From Gracilibacillus massiliensis (GTDB lineage Bacteria > Bacillota > Bacilli > Bacillales > Amphibacillaceae), in assembly GCF_001458115.1 (NCBI RefSeq), contig NZ_CZRP01000011.1, positions 558,001 through 622,000 on the forward strand: a stretch of DNA of 64,000 bases, read 5' to 3'. Below, in pieces: positions 41,799 to 51,535 of this stretch. The position numbers and the translations under genes were made by a program. The notes beneath the pieces are model-generated. The model did no database searches. It had not been told where the DNA came from and worked only from the letters and a program-made list of their open reading frames with translations. Position 1 is the first letter of the stretch; each line of letters starts with the position of its first letter.

Positions 41799-42539
41799 AT
41801 GAAAATGAAACAACCACAACCTTTTATGTTTGAAGGAGACGAACGTGCGGTATTACTATTACATGGATTCACTGGACACTCGGCAGATGTCAGAATGTTG
41901 GGAAGACATTTAAACAGTATTGGATATACATGCTATGCACCGATATATCGAGGACATGGAAAATCACCGGAGGAATTAATTGAGGCAACCGCTGAACAGT
42001 GGTGGGAAGACGTACTTGATGCCTATCAGCATTTACAAGAAAAAGGATATCAAAAAATCGCAGTTGCAGGATTATCACTAGGAGGAGTGCTAGGCTTACG
42101 ATTGGCATGCAATAATCCAATTAAAGGAGTAATAACCATGTGTTCTCCAATGTTTTTTGATAATGAAGAACAATTAACGATTGGATTTAGACAATTCGCA
42201 AAAGAGTATAAGCAATTAGAAAAAAAGGACGAAGAAACGATCAAAGAGGAAGTAGAAAACCTTTTGACTAATTCTAAAGAACTATTTCAACAAATTGAAA
42301 AGTCGATCACGAGAGTGAAAGAAAATGTCGATATGCTTTATACGCCGACATTTGTTGCACAAGCAACTCACGATCAAATGATTAATCCAAAAAGTGCAGA
42401 TTATATCTATGAGAATGTAGAATCGGATAATAAGCATATTAAATGGTATGAAAATGCAGGACATGCCATTACATTTAGTAAAGATAAAGACCAATTACAC
42501 CAAGATGTTGAAGAATTTCTCGCATCACTTGATTGGTAA
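41799..42539 (+). CDS. est: Carboxylesterase (YvaK/Est30 type)
   Basis: 246 residues, the usual length of Bacillus/Geobacillus Est30. Oxyanion region VLLLHGFTGHSADVRMLG, nucleophile Ser in AGLSLGGVLGL, acid near FVAQATHDQMI and His in YENAGHAITFSKD. Cytoplasmic, hydrolysing short-chain esters. RBS AAGGAG; lies before rnr as in B. subtilis. Confidence 0.93.
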   Translation: MKMKQPQPFMFEGDERAVLLLHGFTGHSADVRMLGRHLNSIGYTCYAPIYRGHGKSPEELIEATAEQWWEDVLDAYQHLQEKGYQKIAVAGLSLGGVLGLRLACNNPIKGVITMCSPMFFDNEEQLTIGFRQFAKEYKQLEKKDEETIKEEVENLLTNSKELFQQIEKSITRVKENVDMLYTPTFVAQATHDQMINPKSADYIYENVESDNKHIKWYENAGHAITFSKDKDQLHQDVEEFLASLDW

Positions 42540-42582
42540 TAGCCATACTAACAAAAAAAGAAGAAAGAGGTGAAGCGTAAAT

Positions 42583-44856
42583 ATGGCAAATTTACAACAA
42601 CAAATTTTAGAGTATTTTAATGAAAATGCAACTAAACCACTATCTGTTCAAGAACTAGAGGATGTACTAGAGTTAGACGATGCAGATCAGTTCACGGAAC
42701 TAATTAAAACACTTAATCAACTTGAAGAAAATGGAGAATTAATCCGCACACGAAAAAATCGTTATGGATTACCTGAAAAAATGAATCTAATCCGAGGTAC
42801 GATCCAAATGCATGCAAAAGGATTTGCTTTTTTATTACCAGACGATGAGACAATGGAAGATGTTTATCTCAACCATGCGGATTTAGCATCTGCTATGAAT
42901 GGTGATAAAGTTTTTGTTCGTGTTGATCGCCGGGATGATGATGGGAAACGGGCAGAAGGCGTCGTAGTCAGAATCATCGAGCGAAATATGAAAGAACTGA
43001 TCGGAACCTATGAAGATAATGGAGCATTTGGCTTTGTTATTGCGGATGACAAACGAATCCCAAATGATATTTTTGTACCAAAGGGTGAAGCAAAGGGAGC
43101 CGTAAGTGGTCATAAAGTGATTGTCGAGATCACCAAGTTTCCTGAAGGTAGAATGAGTGCTGAGGGTAGAGTAATTGACATTCTTGGTCACAAAAACGAT
43201 CCAGGAATGGACATATTATCGATCATTTATAAAAATGGCATTGCTATTGATTTCCCACAAGAAGTATTAGAGCAAGCGGAGAATATTTCCGAGGAAATAA
43301 CAGAATCGGAAATAAAGGATAGACGCGATCTGCGAAATGAAGTTATCGTGACCATTGATGGTGCAGATGCCAAGGATTTAGATGATGCAGTTACCGTGAA
43401 GAAATTAGACAATGGTAATTATAAATTAGGTGTTTATATTGCTGATGTCACGCATTATGTCAAAGAAGGTTCACCTATTGATCGTGAAGCATTAGAACGG
43501 GGGACGAGTGCCTATTTAGTTGACCGCGTGATACCGATGATCCCACACCGCTTATCCAACGGTATTTGTTCATTGAACCCGCAAGTAGACCGACTCGTTC
43601 TTGGTTGTGATATGGAGATCAATACGAAAGGTGAAGTGGTCAACCACGAAATCTTTCAAGCAGTAATTAACACAACAGAGCGGATGACATATAAAGCAGT
43701 AAACCAAATATTAGCTGATAAAGACCAGGAAACAATGGAAAGATATGCATCGTTAGTACCGATGTTTCAAGATATGGAGAAGCTTGCAGAAATATTACGA
43801 GGTAAGCGTTTTGGTCGTGGTGCGATTGATTTCGACTTTAAAGAGGCACAGGTATTAGTAGATGACAAGGGTAAAGCAAATGATGTCGTGATCCGCGAAC
43901 GTTCAGTGGGTGAACGTTTAATTGAAGAATTTATGTTATGTGCAAACGAAACGATTGCTGAGCATTTCCATTGGATGGATGTTCCTTTTATTCATCGTAT
44001 TCATGAGGACCCGGATCCATCAAAATTACAAACGTTCTTTGAGTTTATCTCAAGGTTCGGTTATGTTGTTAAAGGTTCTTCCAATGAAATACATCCACAA
44101 GCATTACAAAATGTATTGGATGAAGTAGCTGGAGCCGAAGAGGAAATGATTATTTCTAAGCTTATGTTACGTTCGATGAAACAAGCGAAATACGATCCAC
44201 AAGGAGTTGGACACTTCGGATTGGCAACAGAATTTTATACCCATTTTACATCGCCAATAAGAAGGTATCCAGACTTAACGGTGCATCGATTGATTCGCAC
44301 CTATTTAATTGAAAATAAATTAGATGCGAAAACACGTAATCATTGGAAAGATCGTATGCCAGATATCGCGAAACAAGCTTCATTAAAAGAACGTGCAGCA
44401 GTCGATGCAGAGCGTGAAGTAGATGACTTGAAAAAAGCAGAGTACATGCAGGATAAAATTGGTGAAGAATACGAAGGCGTCATTAGTTCTGTTACTAATT
44501 TTGGTCTGTTTGTAGAGCTTCCTAGTACAGTAGAAGGTCTTGTACATGTAAGTTATCTGACAGATGACTATTATCATTTTGACGAAAAAGCTTATGCTAT
44601 GATCGGTGAACGTACTGGAAATGTATTTCAAGTAGGTGATGCGATTATGGTAAAAGTAGCGCAAGTTAACTTGGATGAAAGAGCAGTTGATTTTGAAATC
44701 TTAGGTATGAAACCAAGAAAAAATCGACCTCAAACCAGAGGGAAAGTTATCGAAACGAAGCGAAATAACAGTAAATTAAAAAAGACTGCAAAAAAATCAC
44801 AAAAATCCAATGGCAAGAAAAAGAAAAACGGTGGTAGAAAGAAAAAGAAGAAGTAG
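42583..44856 (+). CDS. rnr: Ribonuclease R
   Basis: 757-residue 3'-5' exoribonuclease that degrades structured RNA and works with tmRNA-SmpB in quality control. Order: N-terminal winged helix (1-70), cold-shock domains, RNB catalytic domain with metal-binding Asps in [14 protein letters not shown] (about 265-280), S1 domain ([20 protein letters not shown], about 627-710), and a Lys-rich tail. smpB and ssrA follow. RBS AAAGAGGTG. Confidence 0.97.
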   Translation: MANLQQQILEYFNENATKPLSVQELEDVLELDDADQFTELIKTLNQLEENGELIRTRKNRYGLPEKMNLIRGTIQMHAKGFAFLLPDDETMEDVYLNHADLASAMNGDKVFVRVDRRDDDGKRAEGVVVRIIERNMKELIGTYEDNGAFGFVIADDKRIPNDIFVPKGEAKGAVSGHKVIVEITKFPEGRMSAEGRVIDILGHKNDPGMDILSIIYKNGIAIDFPQEVLEQAENISEEITESEIKDRRDLRNEVIVTIDGADAKDLDDAVTVKKLDNGNYKLGVYIADVTHYVKEGSPIDREALERGTSAYLVDRVIPMIPHRLSNGICSLNPQVDRLVLGCDMEINTKGEVVNHEIFQAVINTTERMTYKAVNQILADKDQETMERYASLVPMFQDMEKLAEILRGKRFGRGAIDFDFKEAQVLVDDKGKANDVVIRERSVGERLIEEFMLCANETIAEHFHWMDVPFIHRIHEDPDPSKLQTFFEFISRFGYVVKGSSNEIHPQALQNVLDEVAGAEEEMIISKLMLRSMKQAKYDPQGVGHFGLATEFYTHFTSPIRRYPDLTVHRLIRTYLIENKLDAKTRNHWKDRMPDIAKQASLKERAAVDAEREVDDLKKAEYMQDKIGEEYEGVISSVTNFGLFVELPSTVEGLVHVSYLTDDYYHFDEKAYAMIGERTGNVFQVGDAIMVKVAQVNLDERAVDFEILGMKPRKNRPQTRGKVIETKRNNSKLKKTAKKSQKSNGKKKKNGGRKKKKK

Positions 44857-44966
44857 AGAAGCTTTTTGCTTTTCTGCTTTTTCTTTCTCGAACTATAGAT
44901 AAGGATTAGCACGTTTCTCTTTTTTTTGTTAAAATAAGTGTCACGGTAACAATAGGAGGAACGGAT

Positions 44967-45431
44967 ATGGCAAAAAATCAAAGTAGAGTCATAGCACAAA
45001 ACAAAAAAGCAAATCATGATTATTTTATAGAAGAAACCTATGAAGCAGGGTTAGTTTTACAAGGTACTGAGATCAAATCAATTAGGGCAGGAAGGGTTAA
45101 CTTAAAGGATAGTTTCGCCACTATTAAGCAAGGGGAAGCATATATCAATAACATGCATATATCAACATATGAACAAGGTAACCGTTATAACCATGAGCCA
45201 ACTAGAGCCCGAAAATTGTTATTACATCGTAAGCAAATCGATAAATTAATCGGAGAGAGTAAACAGGCGGGTTATTCGATTATTCCATTAAAAGTATATA
45301 TTAAAAATGGCTTTGCAAAAGTATTAATTGGACTTGGAAAAGGTAAAAAGAAATTTGATAAACGTGAAGATTTAAAACAAAAGCAAGCGAAACGAGATAT
45401 GGACCGAGCAATCAAAGATCGTTTGAACTAG
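44967..45431 (+). CDS. smpB: SsrA-binding protein SmpB
   Basis: 154 residues; [42 protein letters not shown] and the positively charged C-terminal tail ([13 protein letters not shown]) that enters the ribosome mRNA channel. It binds tmRNA for trans-translation; its RNA partner gene follows 123 nt later. RBS AGGAGGA. Confidence 0.98.
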   Translation: MAKNQSRVIAQNKKANHDYFIEETYEAGLVLQGTEIKSIRAGRVNLKDSFATIKQGEAYINNMHISTYEQGNRYNHEPTRARKLLLHRKQIDKLIGESKQAGYSIIPLKVYIKNGFAKVLIGLGKGKKKFDKREDLKQKQAKRDMDRAIKDRLN

Positions 45432-45451
45432 TATTTACCAGTTGTATTATC

Positions 45452-45479
45452 TTGAAATTTGTATCCTATATGTTATAAT
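45452..45479 (+). promoter_or_regulatory. SigA promoter of ssrA
   Basis: TTGAAA (45452-45457), 16-bp spacer, TATAAT (45474-45479) with extended TGT just before it. Transcription would begin near 45486, leaving a leader of about 70 nt for removal by RNase P. Confidence 0.75.
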
Positions 45480-45554
45480 GAATTTATCGGCAGGACATCT
45501 ATAATTGAATAATGTAAGCTTGAATGCTTTTGTCCGTATGCCCTATATTTATAT

Positions 45555-46203
45555 GGGGACGTTCCGGATTCGACAGGGGTAGATCGAGCTCAGGTTGCGC
45601 GTCGAGGTTACGACTCGTAAAACGTTATCGCCAATAATAACTGGCAAAGAAAACAATTACTCTTTAGCAGCTGCGTAAGCACTGCCTAAAGGATCCTTCC
45701 TATCATCGCCCATGTGATAGATCGAAGGGTCTCACTTATTAGTGGGCTACGCTACGATCCTCCGTCTGTGGATTTGTAGAAGAGATTAATCAGACTAGCT
45801 ACTCGGACGCCTGTTGGTAGGCAGAAGAGCTAGCGAATTATCAATATACCAACTATGCGTGTAGACGCCTGAGTGACGATATCCTTGGACGTGGGTTCGA
45901 TTAGTAATTAGTCGCCTTATGTGGTAACACATATGTGAAAATTCGGCTTTATCGGTGAAACCTACGTTACCTTTTTGGTAATAAGGCAATACCGAGCGGT
46001 GTGTGGAGTGATCCAACAGCCGTGTATCGACTTATAGGCTGCCTTTAGGGTAGTACTAGGATGCAAAATACTACTTTCGTGCATACGAATGTAAATCTTG
46101 ATTTTGCATAATACGCCGAAGAACCTGTTAAGACTAAACAGGTTCAAGATATAGTCAGTGCCATGACGAAAGCATGGAATAGCACGTCCCACCGTCTCCA
46201 CCA
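45555..46203 (+). ncRNA. ssrA: tmRNA gene interrupted by a group I intron
   Basis: The 5' end GGGGACGTTCCGGATTCGAC pairs with the 3' end CGTCTCCACCA. The tag reading frame starts (ACT)GGCAAAGAAAACAATTAC and encodes GKENNYSLAAA before TAA, after the charged Ala. The four-pseudoknot region follows. The T arm is split: 5' exon to 45901 (GTGGGTTCGAT) and 3' exon 46187-46203 (TCCCACCGTCTCCACCA). Joined, they give GTGGGTTCGATTCCCACC, a normal T arm, and a 364-nt RNA, close to B. subtilis (about 363). CCA is encoded. Function requires splicing of the 285-nt intron. Confidence 0.95.
45902..46186 (+). mobile_element. Group I intron in the tmRNA T loop
   Basis: 285 nt. P1: exon CGAT (45898-45901) pairs with GTCG (45911-45914), placing the required U-G wobble at the 5' splice site. 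The intron ends in G (46186), as group I introns must. The core P7/P3 signature AAGATATAGTC is at 46146-46156, preceded by a P8-like hairpin AACCTGTT / AACAGGTT (46123-46144). No ORF inside. The intron must self-splice for trans-translation to work. Confidence 0.92.
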
Positions 46204-46224
46204 ATACATAATTGGTGGTTTTTT
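46198..46224 (+). terminator. Terminator of ssrA
   Basis: CCACCAAT / ATTGGTGG stem then TTTTTT. The left arm uses the encoded CCA end. Confidence 0.9.
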
Positions 46225-46268
46225 ATTGTGGATTAAAAAAATGAAGATTTTTACTAATTATTCGCATA

Positions 46269-46679
46269 TTAAAGTAGAGTGAAAAAATTATTTTTAAAAT
46301 CTATTTTTTTAATTAATTTCTCTTTTGTGTATTTTCCATTTCTTACTGTAACAATATCATAATATTTTAAAATCCATTCCGCTCTTTTTCTTTTTTGTTC
46401 TATGCGAAGGTAGGGTAAAATAGCTGTTAATGTATAGAAAACATCTACTTTTTTTCTTATACTTAAAATATAGGAATCCTTATATATATCAGGTTTATAA
46501 TTCTTTTTATTTAAGATATTTCCGTTTGTAATTGTCTGCAAATATTCCAATAATTCAAGATCCGTTGAAGCAATTGTCACACAAGGTCTTCTGTATTCAT
46601 TTTTGTGTATTCTAGTAAGTGTGATAGTACCTTCACCATCAATTATACCAGCTAAATATGCAGCTTCTGGAACCTCCAT
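46269..46679 (-). CDS. LAGLIDADG-family homing endonuclease, free-standing
   Basis: 136 residues from ATG 46679, chosen because GGAGG lies 8 nt upstream (an in-frame ATG at 46727 is less likely). One LAGLIDADG motif (YLAGIIDGEGTITL), so it should act as a homodimer. TVRNGKYTKEKL near the C-terminus is common in bacterial intron endonucleases. It lies 83 bp beyond the intron end, outside it and convergent with ssrA. I infer it cuts intronless ssrA or otherwise promotes homing of the 45902-46186 intron. Confidence 0.85.
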   Translation of the reverse strand: MEVPEAAYLAGIIDGEGTITLTRIHKNEYRRPCVTIASTDLELLEYLQTITNGNILNKKNYKPDIYKDSYILSIRKKVDVFYTLTAILPYLRIEQKRKRAEWILKYYDIVTVRNGKYTKEKLIKKIDFKNNFFTLL

Positions 46680-46843
46680 CACTTTTACCTCCAAATAATG
46701 AATAATAAGTATAAGTAAGTCAACCAATGTATATTACTACAAAGAAGAGAGGTTTATACAAAATGGTTAGTAAAACATACATATCTAGTTCACTTCTTAT
46801 GATTAGCTCTCACAAACTATAGTTTATTATAAAAGTCCTAATT

Positions 46844-47755
46844 TTATTTATTTTGATAAGCTTCTACTAATTTCTCAATATCAAATTTTTTCATCTTCAA
46901 AAACGCCTTAGTTATTCGCTCCATTTGTTCACTTGATCCATTTGCTATCATTTCTGCCATAATTTTTGGCCAGACTTGCCAAGAAACACCATACTTATCT
47001 TTTAACCAACCACATTGTTCTGCGTTTGGATCGGAGGAAAGCTTTTCCCAGTAGTAATCAATCTCTTCTTGGTTGTCACACTGAATTAAAAGTGAGACTG
47101 CTTCATTAAATGTGAAGTCATGGGATTGAGCACTGTCCATCGCTGCAAACCATTGTTTTTCTAACGTAAAATCTGTAAACATTAGATTTCCTTCCTTTTC
47201 AGGCTCCATACCTGCAGGATAACGAGCAATTTCACCTCGTCTTGTATTATGGAAGACCGAAAGATAAAAATCGCTGGCTTCTTCTGCTTTACCGGATACG
47301 TCCTGAACAAACATCATAGAAGGTACAATAAATGGGCGGTCTTCTCCATCTGGATTGGTAAGGATCAATTGCCATGTAAGACCATACTTATCTTGAATCC
47401 AGCCATATAATTTGCTGAAAGGGTACTCTTGTAAAGGCATTAGTGGTGTGCCATCTTGAGACAACTTTTCCCAAAGTTGAAGTAAGTTTTCCCTTGCATT
47501 CTCATCTTTCGATGGATCAAAATTAACAAAAAAAGAAATTGAAGGATTGAATGTAAAATGTGGTCCTCCATTTATGGCCATAAATGAATATCCTGCTAGA
47601 TTAAAAGAAACAAGATCACTATCCCCTGATGGTGTATCATGAATGGTAGTGTTACTAATAGTCTTAGAATCGGGAAAAATCGATGTATAGAATTGTGCAG
47701 CTTCATTTGCTTCATTATTAAACCATAAGTGCGGTACAATTTTTTGTTCGCTCAT
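46844..47755 (-). CDS. Two-domain VOC (PhnB-like) protein
   Basis: 303 residues consisting of two PhnB-like glyoxalase/VOC units in tandem: IVPHLWFNNEANEAAQFYTSIFP (N-terminal) and IVPSMMFVQDVSGKAEEASDFYLSVF (about residue 145), each ending with a KYG(L/V)(T/S)WQ motif. Such proteins bind small aromatic or electrophilic compounds; many are uncharacterised. RBS GGGAGGAG. No operon partner. Confidence 0.85.
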   Translation of the reverse strand: MSEQKIVPHLWFNNEANEAAQFYTSIFPDSKTISNTTIHDTPSGDSDLVSFNLAGYSFMAINGGPHFTFNPSISFFVNFDPSKDENARENLLQLWEKLSQDGTPLMPLQEYPFSKLYGWIQDKYGLTWQLILTNPDGEDRPFIVPSMMFVQDVSGKAEEASDFYLSVFHNTRRGEIARYPAGMEPEKEGNLMFTDFTLEKQWFAAMDSAQSHDFTFNEAVSLLIQCDNQEEIDYYWEKLSSDPNAEQCGWLKDKYGVSWQVWPKIMAEMIANGSSEQMERITKAFLKMKKFDIEKLVEAYQNK

Positions 47756-47772
47756 AAAAAAATCTCCTCCCA

Positions 47773-48501
47773 GATTAATGTCTTATTTTATAGTTCTTAC
47801 CTTAACACATTTCAAACAAAATTTTTCACATATATTTACAAAAATCTATTTTTTTGGACTATGATCATTACACCGTATATTATATAAAGTAATGAATATG
47901 TAGAAACTTAGTATTTGTAGAAGGTGATTTCAAAATGACTAACCATTGGAAAAACATAGTAGCGATTGCAGTAGGTGGAGCTATAGGGACATATGGTCGT
48001 TACAGTTTAAATATTATAACAAGTGATTCCATTTATCCGGTTGAAACACTATTAGAAAATCTAATTGGTAGTTTTTTATTAGGATTTCTGACCGCTTGGT
48101 TTATTGTTCTCATTCCGAGAGAATGGGTGAAAGTAGGTTTAGGTGTTGGTCTATGTGGTGGTTTTACCACAATGTCTACTTTTGCAGCAGATACTTTCAC
48201 CTTATTTGTTAAATCTTCATTAGTAGAAGTATTGATATATATAGGTGGATCAGTATTAGGTGGTATGTTATTAGCACTTTGCGGTTATTTAATTGCTAGC
48301 AACATAGCAACAAAAGTAAAGGATCAAAGGAAAGAGGTGAATGCGAAATGAATATTGCCCTACTTATGATAGGTGGATCAATAGGTGCTGTTAGTCGTTA
48401 TTTATTTGGTATGAGCCTAAAGAAAAGATACAAGCAACCACGTTTTCCGGTGGCGATGCTTGTTGTAAATCTACTTGGATCGTTCGGTTTAGGTTTATTC
48501 T
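47773..48501 (+). repeat. 729-bp direct repeat flanking the IS, left copy
   Basis: Identical to 50479-51207 apart from one base seen (G to C in GGTATGTTATT, Met to Ile in CrcB1). It carries the crcB promoter region, all of crcB1 and the start of crcB2. Far too long for a normal target-site duplication. Confidence 0.92.
47935..48351 (+). CDS. crcB1: Fluoride exporter CrcB1, left copy
   Basis: 138 residues, four membrane helices, Fluc family signature GGAIGTYGRYSLN at the N-terminus, NLIGSFLLGF (Na+/fluoride pore Asn) and CGGFTTMSTFA (Phe box). Fluc channels work as dimers; two unlike subunits need each other in many Bacilli. Here the partner gene (crcB2) is truncated. RBS GAAGGTGA; overlaps crcB2 by 4 bases. 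Confidence 0.9.
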   Translation: MTNHWKNIVAIAVGGAIGTYGRYSLNIITSDSIYPVETLLENLIGSFLLGFLTAWFIVLIPREWVKVGLGVGLCGGFTTMSTFAADTFTLFVKSSLVEVLIYIGGSVLGGMLLALCGYLIASNIATKVKDQRKEVNAK

Positions 48502-48599
48502 CGGTAGTTTTACAGTACTCTTTCACATACAAGTCGCGCAAAAGTAGCTCTAACAACCTAGAGCGCTATTTTTTTATTTTATTTTTCGTCATATTTTAA
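48348..48599 (+). pseudogene. crcB2: crcB2 truncated by the insertion sequence
   Basis: The first 51 codons equal the intact gene at 51054. After 48501 the frame runs into IS sequence (SVVLQYSFTYKSRKSS..) and stops at 48599. The second half, including the Phe-box, is lost, so no functional channel is expected. An intact copy remains downstream. Confidence 0.9.
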
Positions 48600-50478
48600 T
48601 AGCGTTTTATGACGGAACATGATATAATAAGTATAAAAACGAGTAACGAAACAGGTGATAACGTGTATCTGAAAAAAACGAAAAACAAAAAAGGCCGTAT
48701 CCATTTATCGATTGTGGATTCTTATTATGATAAAGAGAAAAAATATGCTCGTCAGGTAACCATAGAAAGTTTGGGATATCTGGATGAATTAGAAAAAGAA
48801 TACGACGACCCGATTGCTCATTTTAAAAAACGAGTAGAGGAATTAAAGAAAGCGAAAGCAGCACAAAAAGAACCGATACAACTAGAACTTTCTCCGAACG
48901 AAAAGATAAAAAAGAAGAAGGACTATCGCAAAAATTTTGGACACGTGATCCTGAGCCAACTTTATCATCAGTTACAGCTAGATACCTTTTGGAAAAATCG
49001 TGCCAGACGTCGCTCCTTTGCCTTTGACCCTAATATTATTTTCAAATTATTAATTTTTACGCGATTATTGTATCCCGGTTCCAAGGCGAAGTCGTTTGCC
49101 TCTCGTTCTTTATTTTTTGAACGAAACACTTTTGAATTGGCGGATGTATACCGCGCACTCACCTTCTTTCATGAAAAAAAGGATGACTTGTTGAAATGGC
49201 TACATAACCAAGTGACTAGTCAATATGGACGGGATACCACTCGTGTTTTTTATGATGTGACCAATTATTATTTTGAGTCCGATACGATCGATGAAACAGA
49301 CATGCGGCGTAAAGGAGTGTCGAAAGAGCATCGACCGAATCCGATTGTGCAGATGGGATTGTTTATGGATAACCAGGGAATACCGATCACTTATCAACTA
49401 TTCCCTGGCAACACCAATGATTGTATGACGTATCGTCCCAACTTAAAAAAATTGAAACTGGATTATGGTATAAAACGAGCCGTAGTTGTGGCGGACAAGG
49501 GAATGACAACGGGGGATAATATCTGGTTTACCTTATCAGCAAAAGACGGCTATGTATTCAGTATGTCGGTACGTGGTGCCAATAAAGAATTAAAAGAATA
49601 TGTCAAAAACGAAGCAGACTATCAATGGGTTGGAAAGGAATACAAGCGAAAGTCCCGATTGTACCCAAGAGATATTCTGGTAACAGCGAAAAATGGATCC
49701 AAAATGAAAAAGCAAGTACATGAAAAACAAGTGGTATTTTGGAGTGCGAAATATGCCAAAAAAGCCAAATATGAACGAGAGAAAGTCATTCAAAAAGCGA
49801 AAGCATTAATGGAGAATCCTGGCGCTTATAAGAGAGCCACATCCGTTGGAGCAAGCAACTATATTAAAGATATTGCGTTCGACAAAACGACAGGAGAAAT
49901 CTTAACACCTAAGAAACAACTGCACCTCAATGAGAAGAAAATACAAGAACAAGAAGCATTAGATGGGTACTATGTGCTGATTACAAGCGAATACAGGGAA
50001 GCTGATGATGCGATTATTGATATGTATCGGGGATTGTGGCAAATTGAAGAAACGTTTCGTATTACCAAAAGTGACTTAGAAGCACGACCGGTTTACGTAT
50101 CCAGAAAAGAACACATTGAAGCCCATTTTCTTACGTGCTTTGTCTCCCTTGTGCTTGCGCGTATTTTACAGGTAGAATCAGACGGCAAGCATAGCGTCGC
50201 CAATTTATTGGATAGTTTACGTCAGGCGGAATGCACGGAACTCACTCAGAATTATTATTTATTTGATTATTATGATGACATTCTAGAAGAATTAGGAACC
50301 AAATTTCACATCGATTTCTCGAAAAGGTATAGGAAATTAGGAGAAATTAAAAAAATTTTAGGGAAGACGAAAAAAGGGTCTATTTCACGATGAAAAGTTG
50401 AAAAATAAGATACCCCTTCTTCCTTTGTGCGCCAAGGGATGAAGGGGTGTTTTTGTCTAATTCCACTGTAAAACTCAG
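48502..50478 (+). mobile_element. IS1634-like insertion sequence (about 1977 bp)
   Basis: Bounded by the two 729-bp direct repeats. Ends show imperfect inverted repeats: AGTTTTACAGT at 48506-48516 and its reverse complement ACTGTAAAACT at 50465-50475. It contains one transposase gene and, before the right end, a terminator (ACCCCTTC.. / ..GAAGGGGT, about 50412-50449). No short target-site duplication is visible because of the long repeats. Confidence 0.88.
48663..50393 (+). CDS. IS1634-family transposase
   Basis: 576 residues from GTG 48663 (AGGTGAT just upstream; an in-frame ATG at 48609 lies in the IS leader). DDE transposase of the IS4-like group: D in VFYDVTNYYFES, D in VVVADKGMTTGDN and the YREK-like YRGLWQIEETFRITKSDLEARPVYV with Glu. 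Intact, with no frameshift, so it may be active. Confidence 0.92.
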   Translation: MYLKKTKNKKGRIHLSIVDSYYDKEKKYARQVTIESLGYLDELEKEYDDPIAHFKKRVEELKKAKAAQKEPIQLELSPNEKIKKKKDYRKNFGHVILSQLYHQLQLDTFWKNRARRRSFAFDPNIIFKLLIFTRLLYPGSKAKSFASRSLFFERNTFELADVYRALTFFHEKKDDLLKWLHNQVTSQYGRDTTRVFYDVTNYYFESDTIDETDMRRKGVSKEHRPNPIVQMGLFMDNQGIPITYQLFPGNTNDCMTYRPNLKKLKLDYGIKRAVVVADKGMTTGDNIWFTLSAKDGYVFSMSVRGANKELKEYVKNEADYQWVGKEYKRKSRLYPRDILVTAKNGSKMKKQVHEKQVVFWSAKYAKKAKYEREKVIQKAKALMENPGAYKRATSVGASNYIKDIAFDKTTGEILTPKKQLHLNEKKIQEQEALDGYYVLITSEYREADDAIIDMYRGLWQIEETFRITKSDLEARPVYVSRKEHIEAHFLTCFVSLVLARILQVESDGKHSVANLLDSLRQAECTELTQNYYLFDYYDDILEELGTKFHIDFSKRYRKLGEIKKILGKTKKGSISR

Positions 50479-51207
50479 GATTAATGTCTTATTTTATAGT
50501 TCTTACCTTAACACATTTCAAACAAAATTTTTCACATATATTTACAAAAATCTATTTTTTTGGACTATGATCATTACACCGTATATTATATAAAGTAATG
50601 AATATGTAGAAACTTAGTATTTGTAGAAGGTGATTTCAAAATGACTAACCATTGGAAAAACATAGTAGCGATTGCAGTAGGTGGAGCTATAGGGACATAT
50701 GGTCGTTACAGTTTAAATATTATAACAAGTGATTCCATTTATCCGGTTGAAACACTATTAGAAAATCTAATTGGTAGTTTTTTATTAGGATTTCTGACCG
50801 CTTGGTTTATTGTTCTCATTCCGAGAGAATGGGTGAAAGTAGGTTTAGGTGTTGGTCTATGTGGTGGTTTTACCACAATGTCTACTTTTGCAGCAGATAC
50901 TTTCACCTTATTTGTTAAATCTTCATTAGTAGAAGTATTGATATATATAGGTGGATCAGTATTAGGTGGTATCTTATTAGCACTTTGCGGTTATTTAATT
51001 GCTAGCAACATAGCAACAAAAGTAAAGGATCAAAGGAAAGAGGTGAATGCGAAATGAATATTGCCCTACTTATGATAGGTGGATCAATAGGTGCTGTTAG
51101 TCGTTATTTATTTGGTATGAGCCTAAAGAAAAGATACAAGCAACCACGTTTTCCGGTGGCGATGCTTGTTGTAAATCTACTTGGATCGTTCGGTTTAGGT
51201 TTATTCT
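50479..51207 (+). repeat. 729-bp direct repeat flanking the IS, right copy
   Basis: Right partner of 47773-48501. Its start, GATTAATGTC, follows the IS end directly; its end continues without interruption into the rest of crcB2. Confidence 0.92.
50641..51057 (+). CDS. crcB1: Fluoride exporter CrcB1, right copy
   Basis: Same 138-residue protein as at 47935 except Ile for Met in the last membrane segment (GGILLALCGY). Four helices, NLIGSF and GGFTTMSTFA motifs. It overlaps intact crcB2 by 4 bases, so this pair is the functional fluoride-export operon. Confidence 0.92.
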   Translation: MTNHWKNIVAIAVGGAIGTYGRYSLNIITSDSIYPVETLLENLIGSFLLGFLTAWFIVLIPREWVKVGLGVGLCGGFTTMSTFAADTFTLFVKSSLVEVLIYIGGSVLGGILLALCGYLIASNIATKVKDQRKEVNAK

Positions 51208-51437
51208 TGGGTTTATATGATGGAGTTCTTTCTAATGGTAGTTATTCAGATCCCATTTATCTAGGTCTAGCGATCGGTTTTTTTGGAGCATTCACGACAT
51301 TTTCTACTTTTAGCGTAGAATCAATTCAATTATTTAGTTCAAAAAAATGGAAAGAATTGATCTTTTATGTTTTGATAAGTATTGTAGGATCACTATTTTT
51401 ATTTACTCTGGGATTTGTTATCGTTAGCTCTTCTTAA
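51054..51437 (+). CDS. crcB2: Fluoride exporter CrcB2, intact
   Basis: 127 residues; GGSIGAVSRYLFG, VNLLGSFGLGLFLG and GFFGAFTTFSTFSVE (Phe box). Forms the second half of a heterodimeric Fluc channel with CrcB1. I looked for a fluoride riboswitch before crcB1 and saw none. Confidence 0.93.
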   Translation: MNIALLMIGGSIGAVSRYLFGMSLKKRYKQPRFPVAMLVVNLLGSFGLGLFLGLYDGVLSNGSYSDPIYLGLAIGFFGAFTTFSTFSVESIQLFSSKKWKELIFYVLISIVGSLFLFTLGFVIVSSS

Positions 51438-51506
51438 ATTCGCTTAAGAATTTTTTCTTGAATTGACGCTATTATTAATTGCCCATATAATAATAGTGCA
51501 CTTAAC

Positions 51507-51520
51507 TGAAAGCGTTAACA
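51507..51520. promoter_or_regulatory. cre site (CcpA) before the yesM-like gene
   Basis: TGAAAGCGTTAACA fits the catabolite-responsive element consensus perfectly. It lies 16 bp before the sensor kinase start, consistent with repression by CcpA/HPr(Ser-P). Confidence 0.8.
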
Positions 51521-51535
51521 ATAAAGCGAGGTGAG

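Noticed and set aside
45795-46204. Minus-strand ORFs over tmRNA and intron
   Set aside because: Shadows of the RNA gene; no RBS or family resemblance.
47773-47934. Fluoride riboswitch before crcB1
   Set aside because: The expected conserved GC-containing pseudoknot segments are absent from this AT-rich leader.
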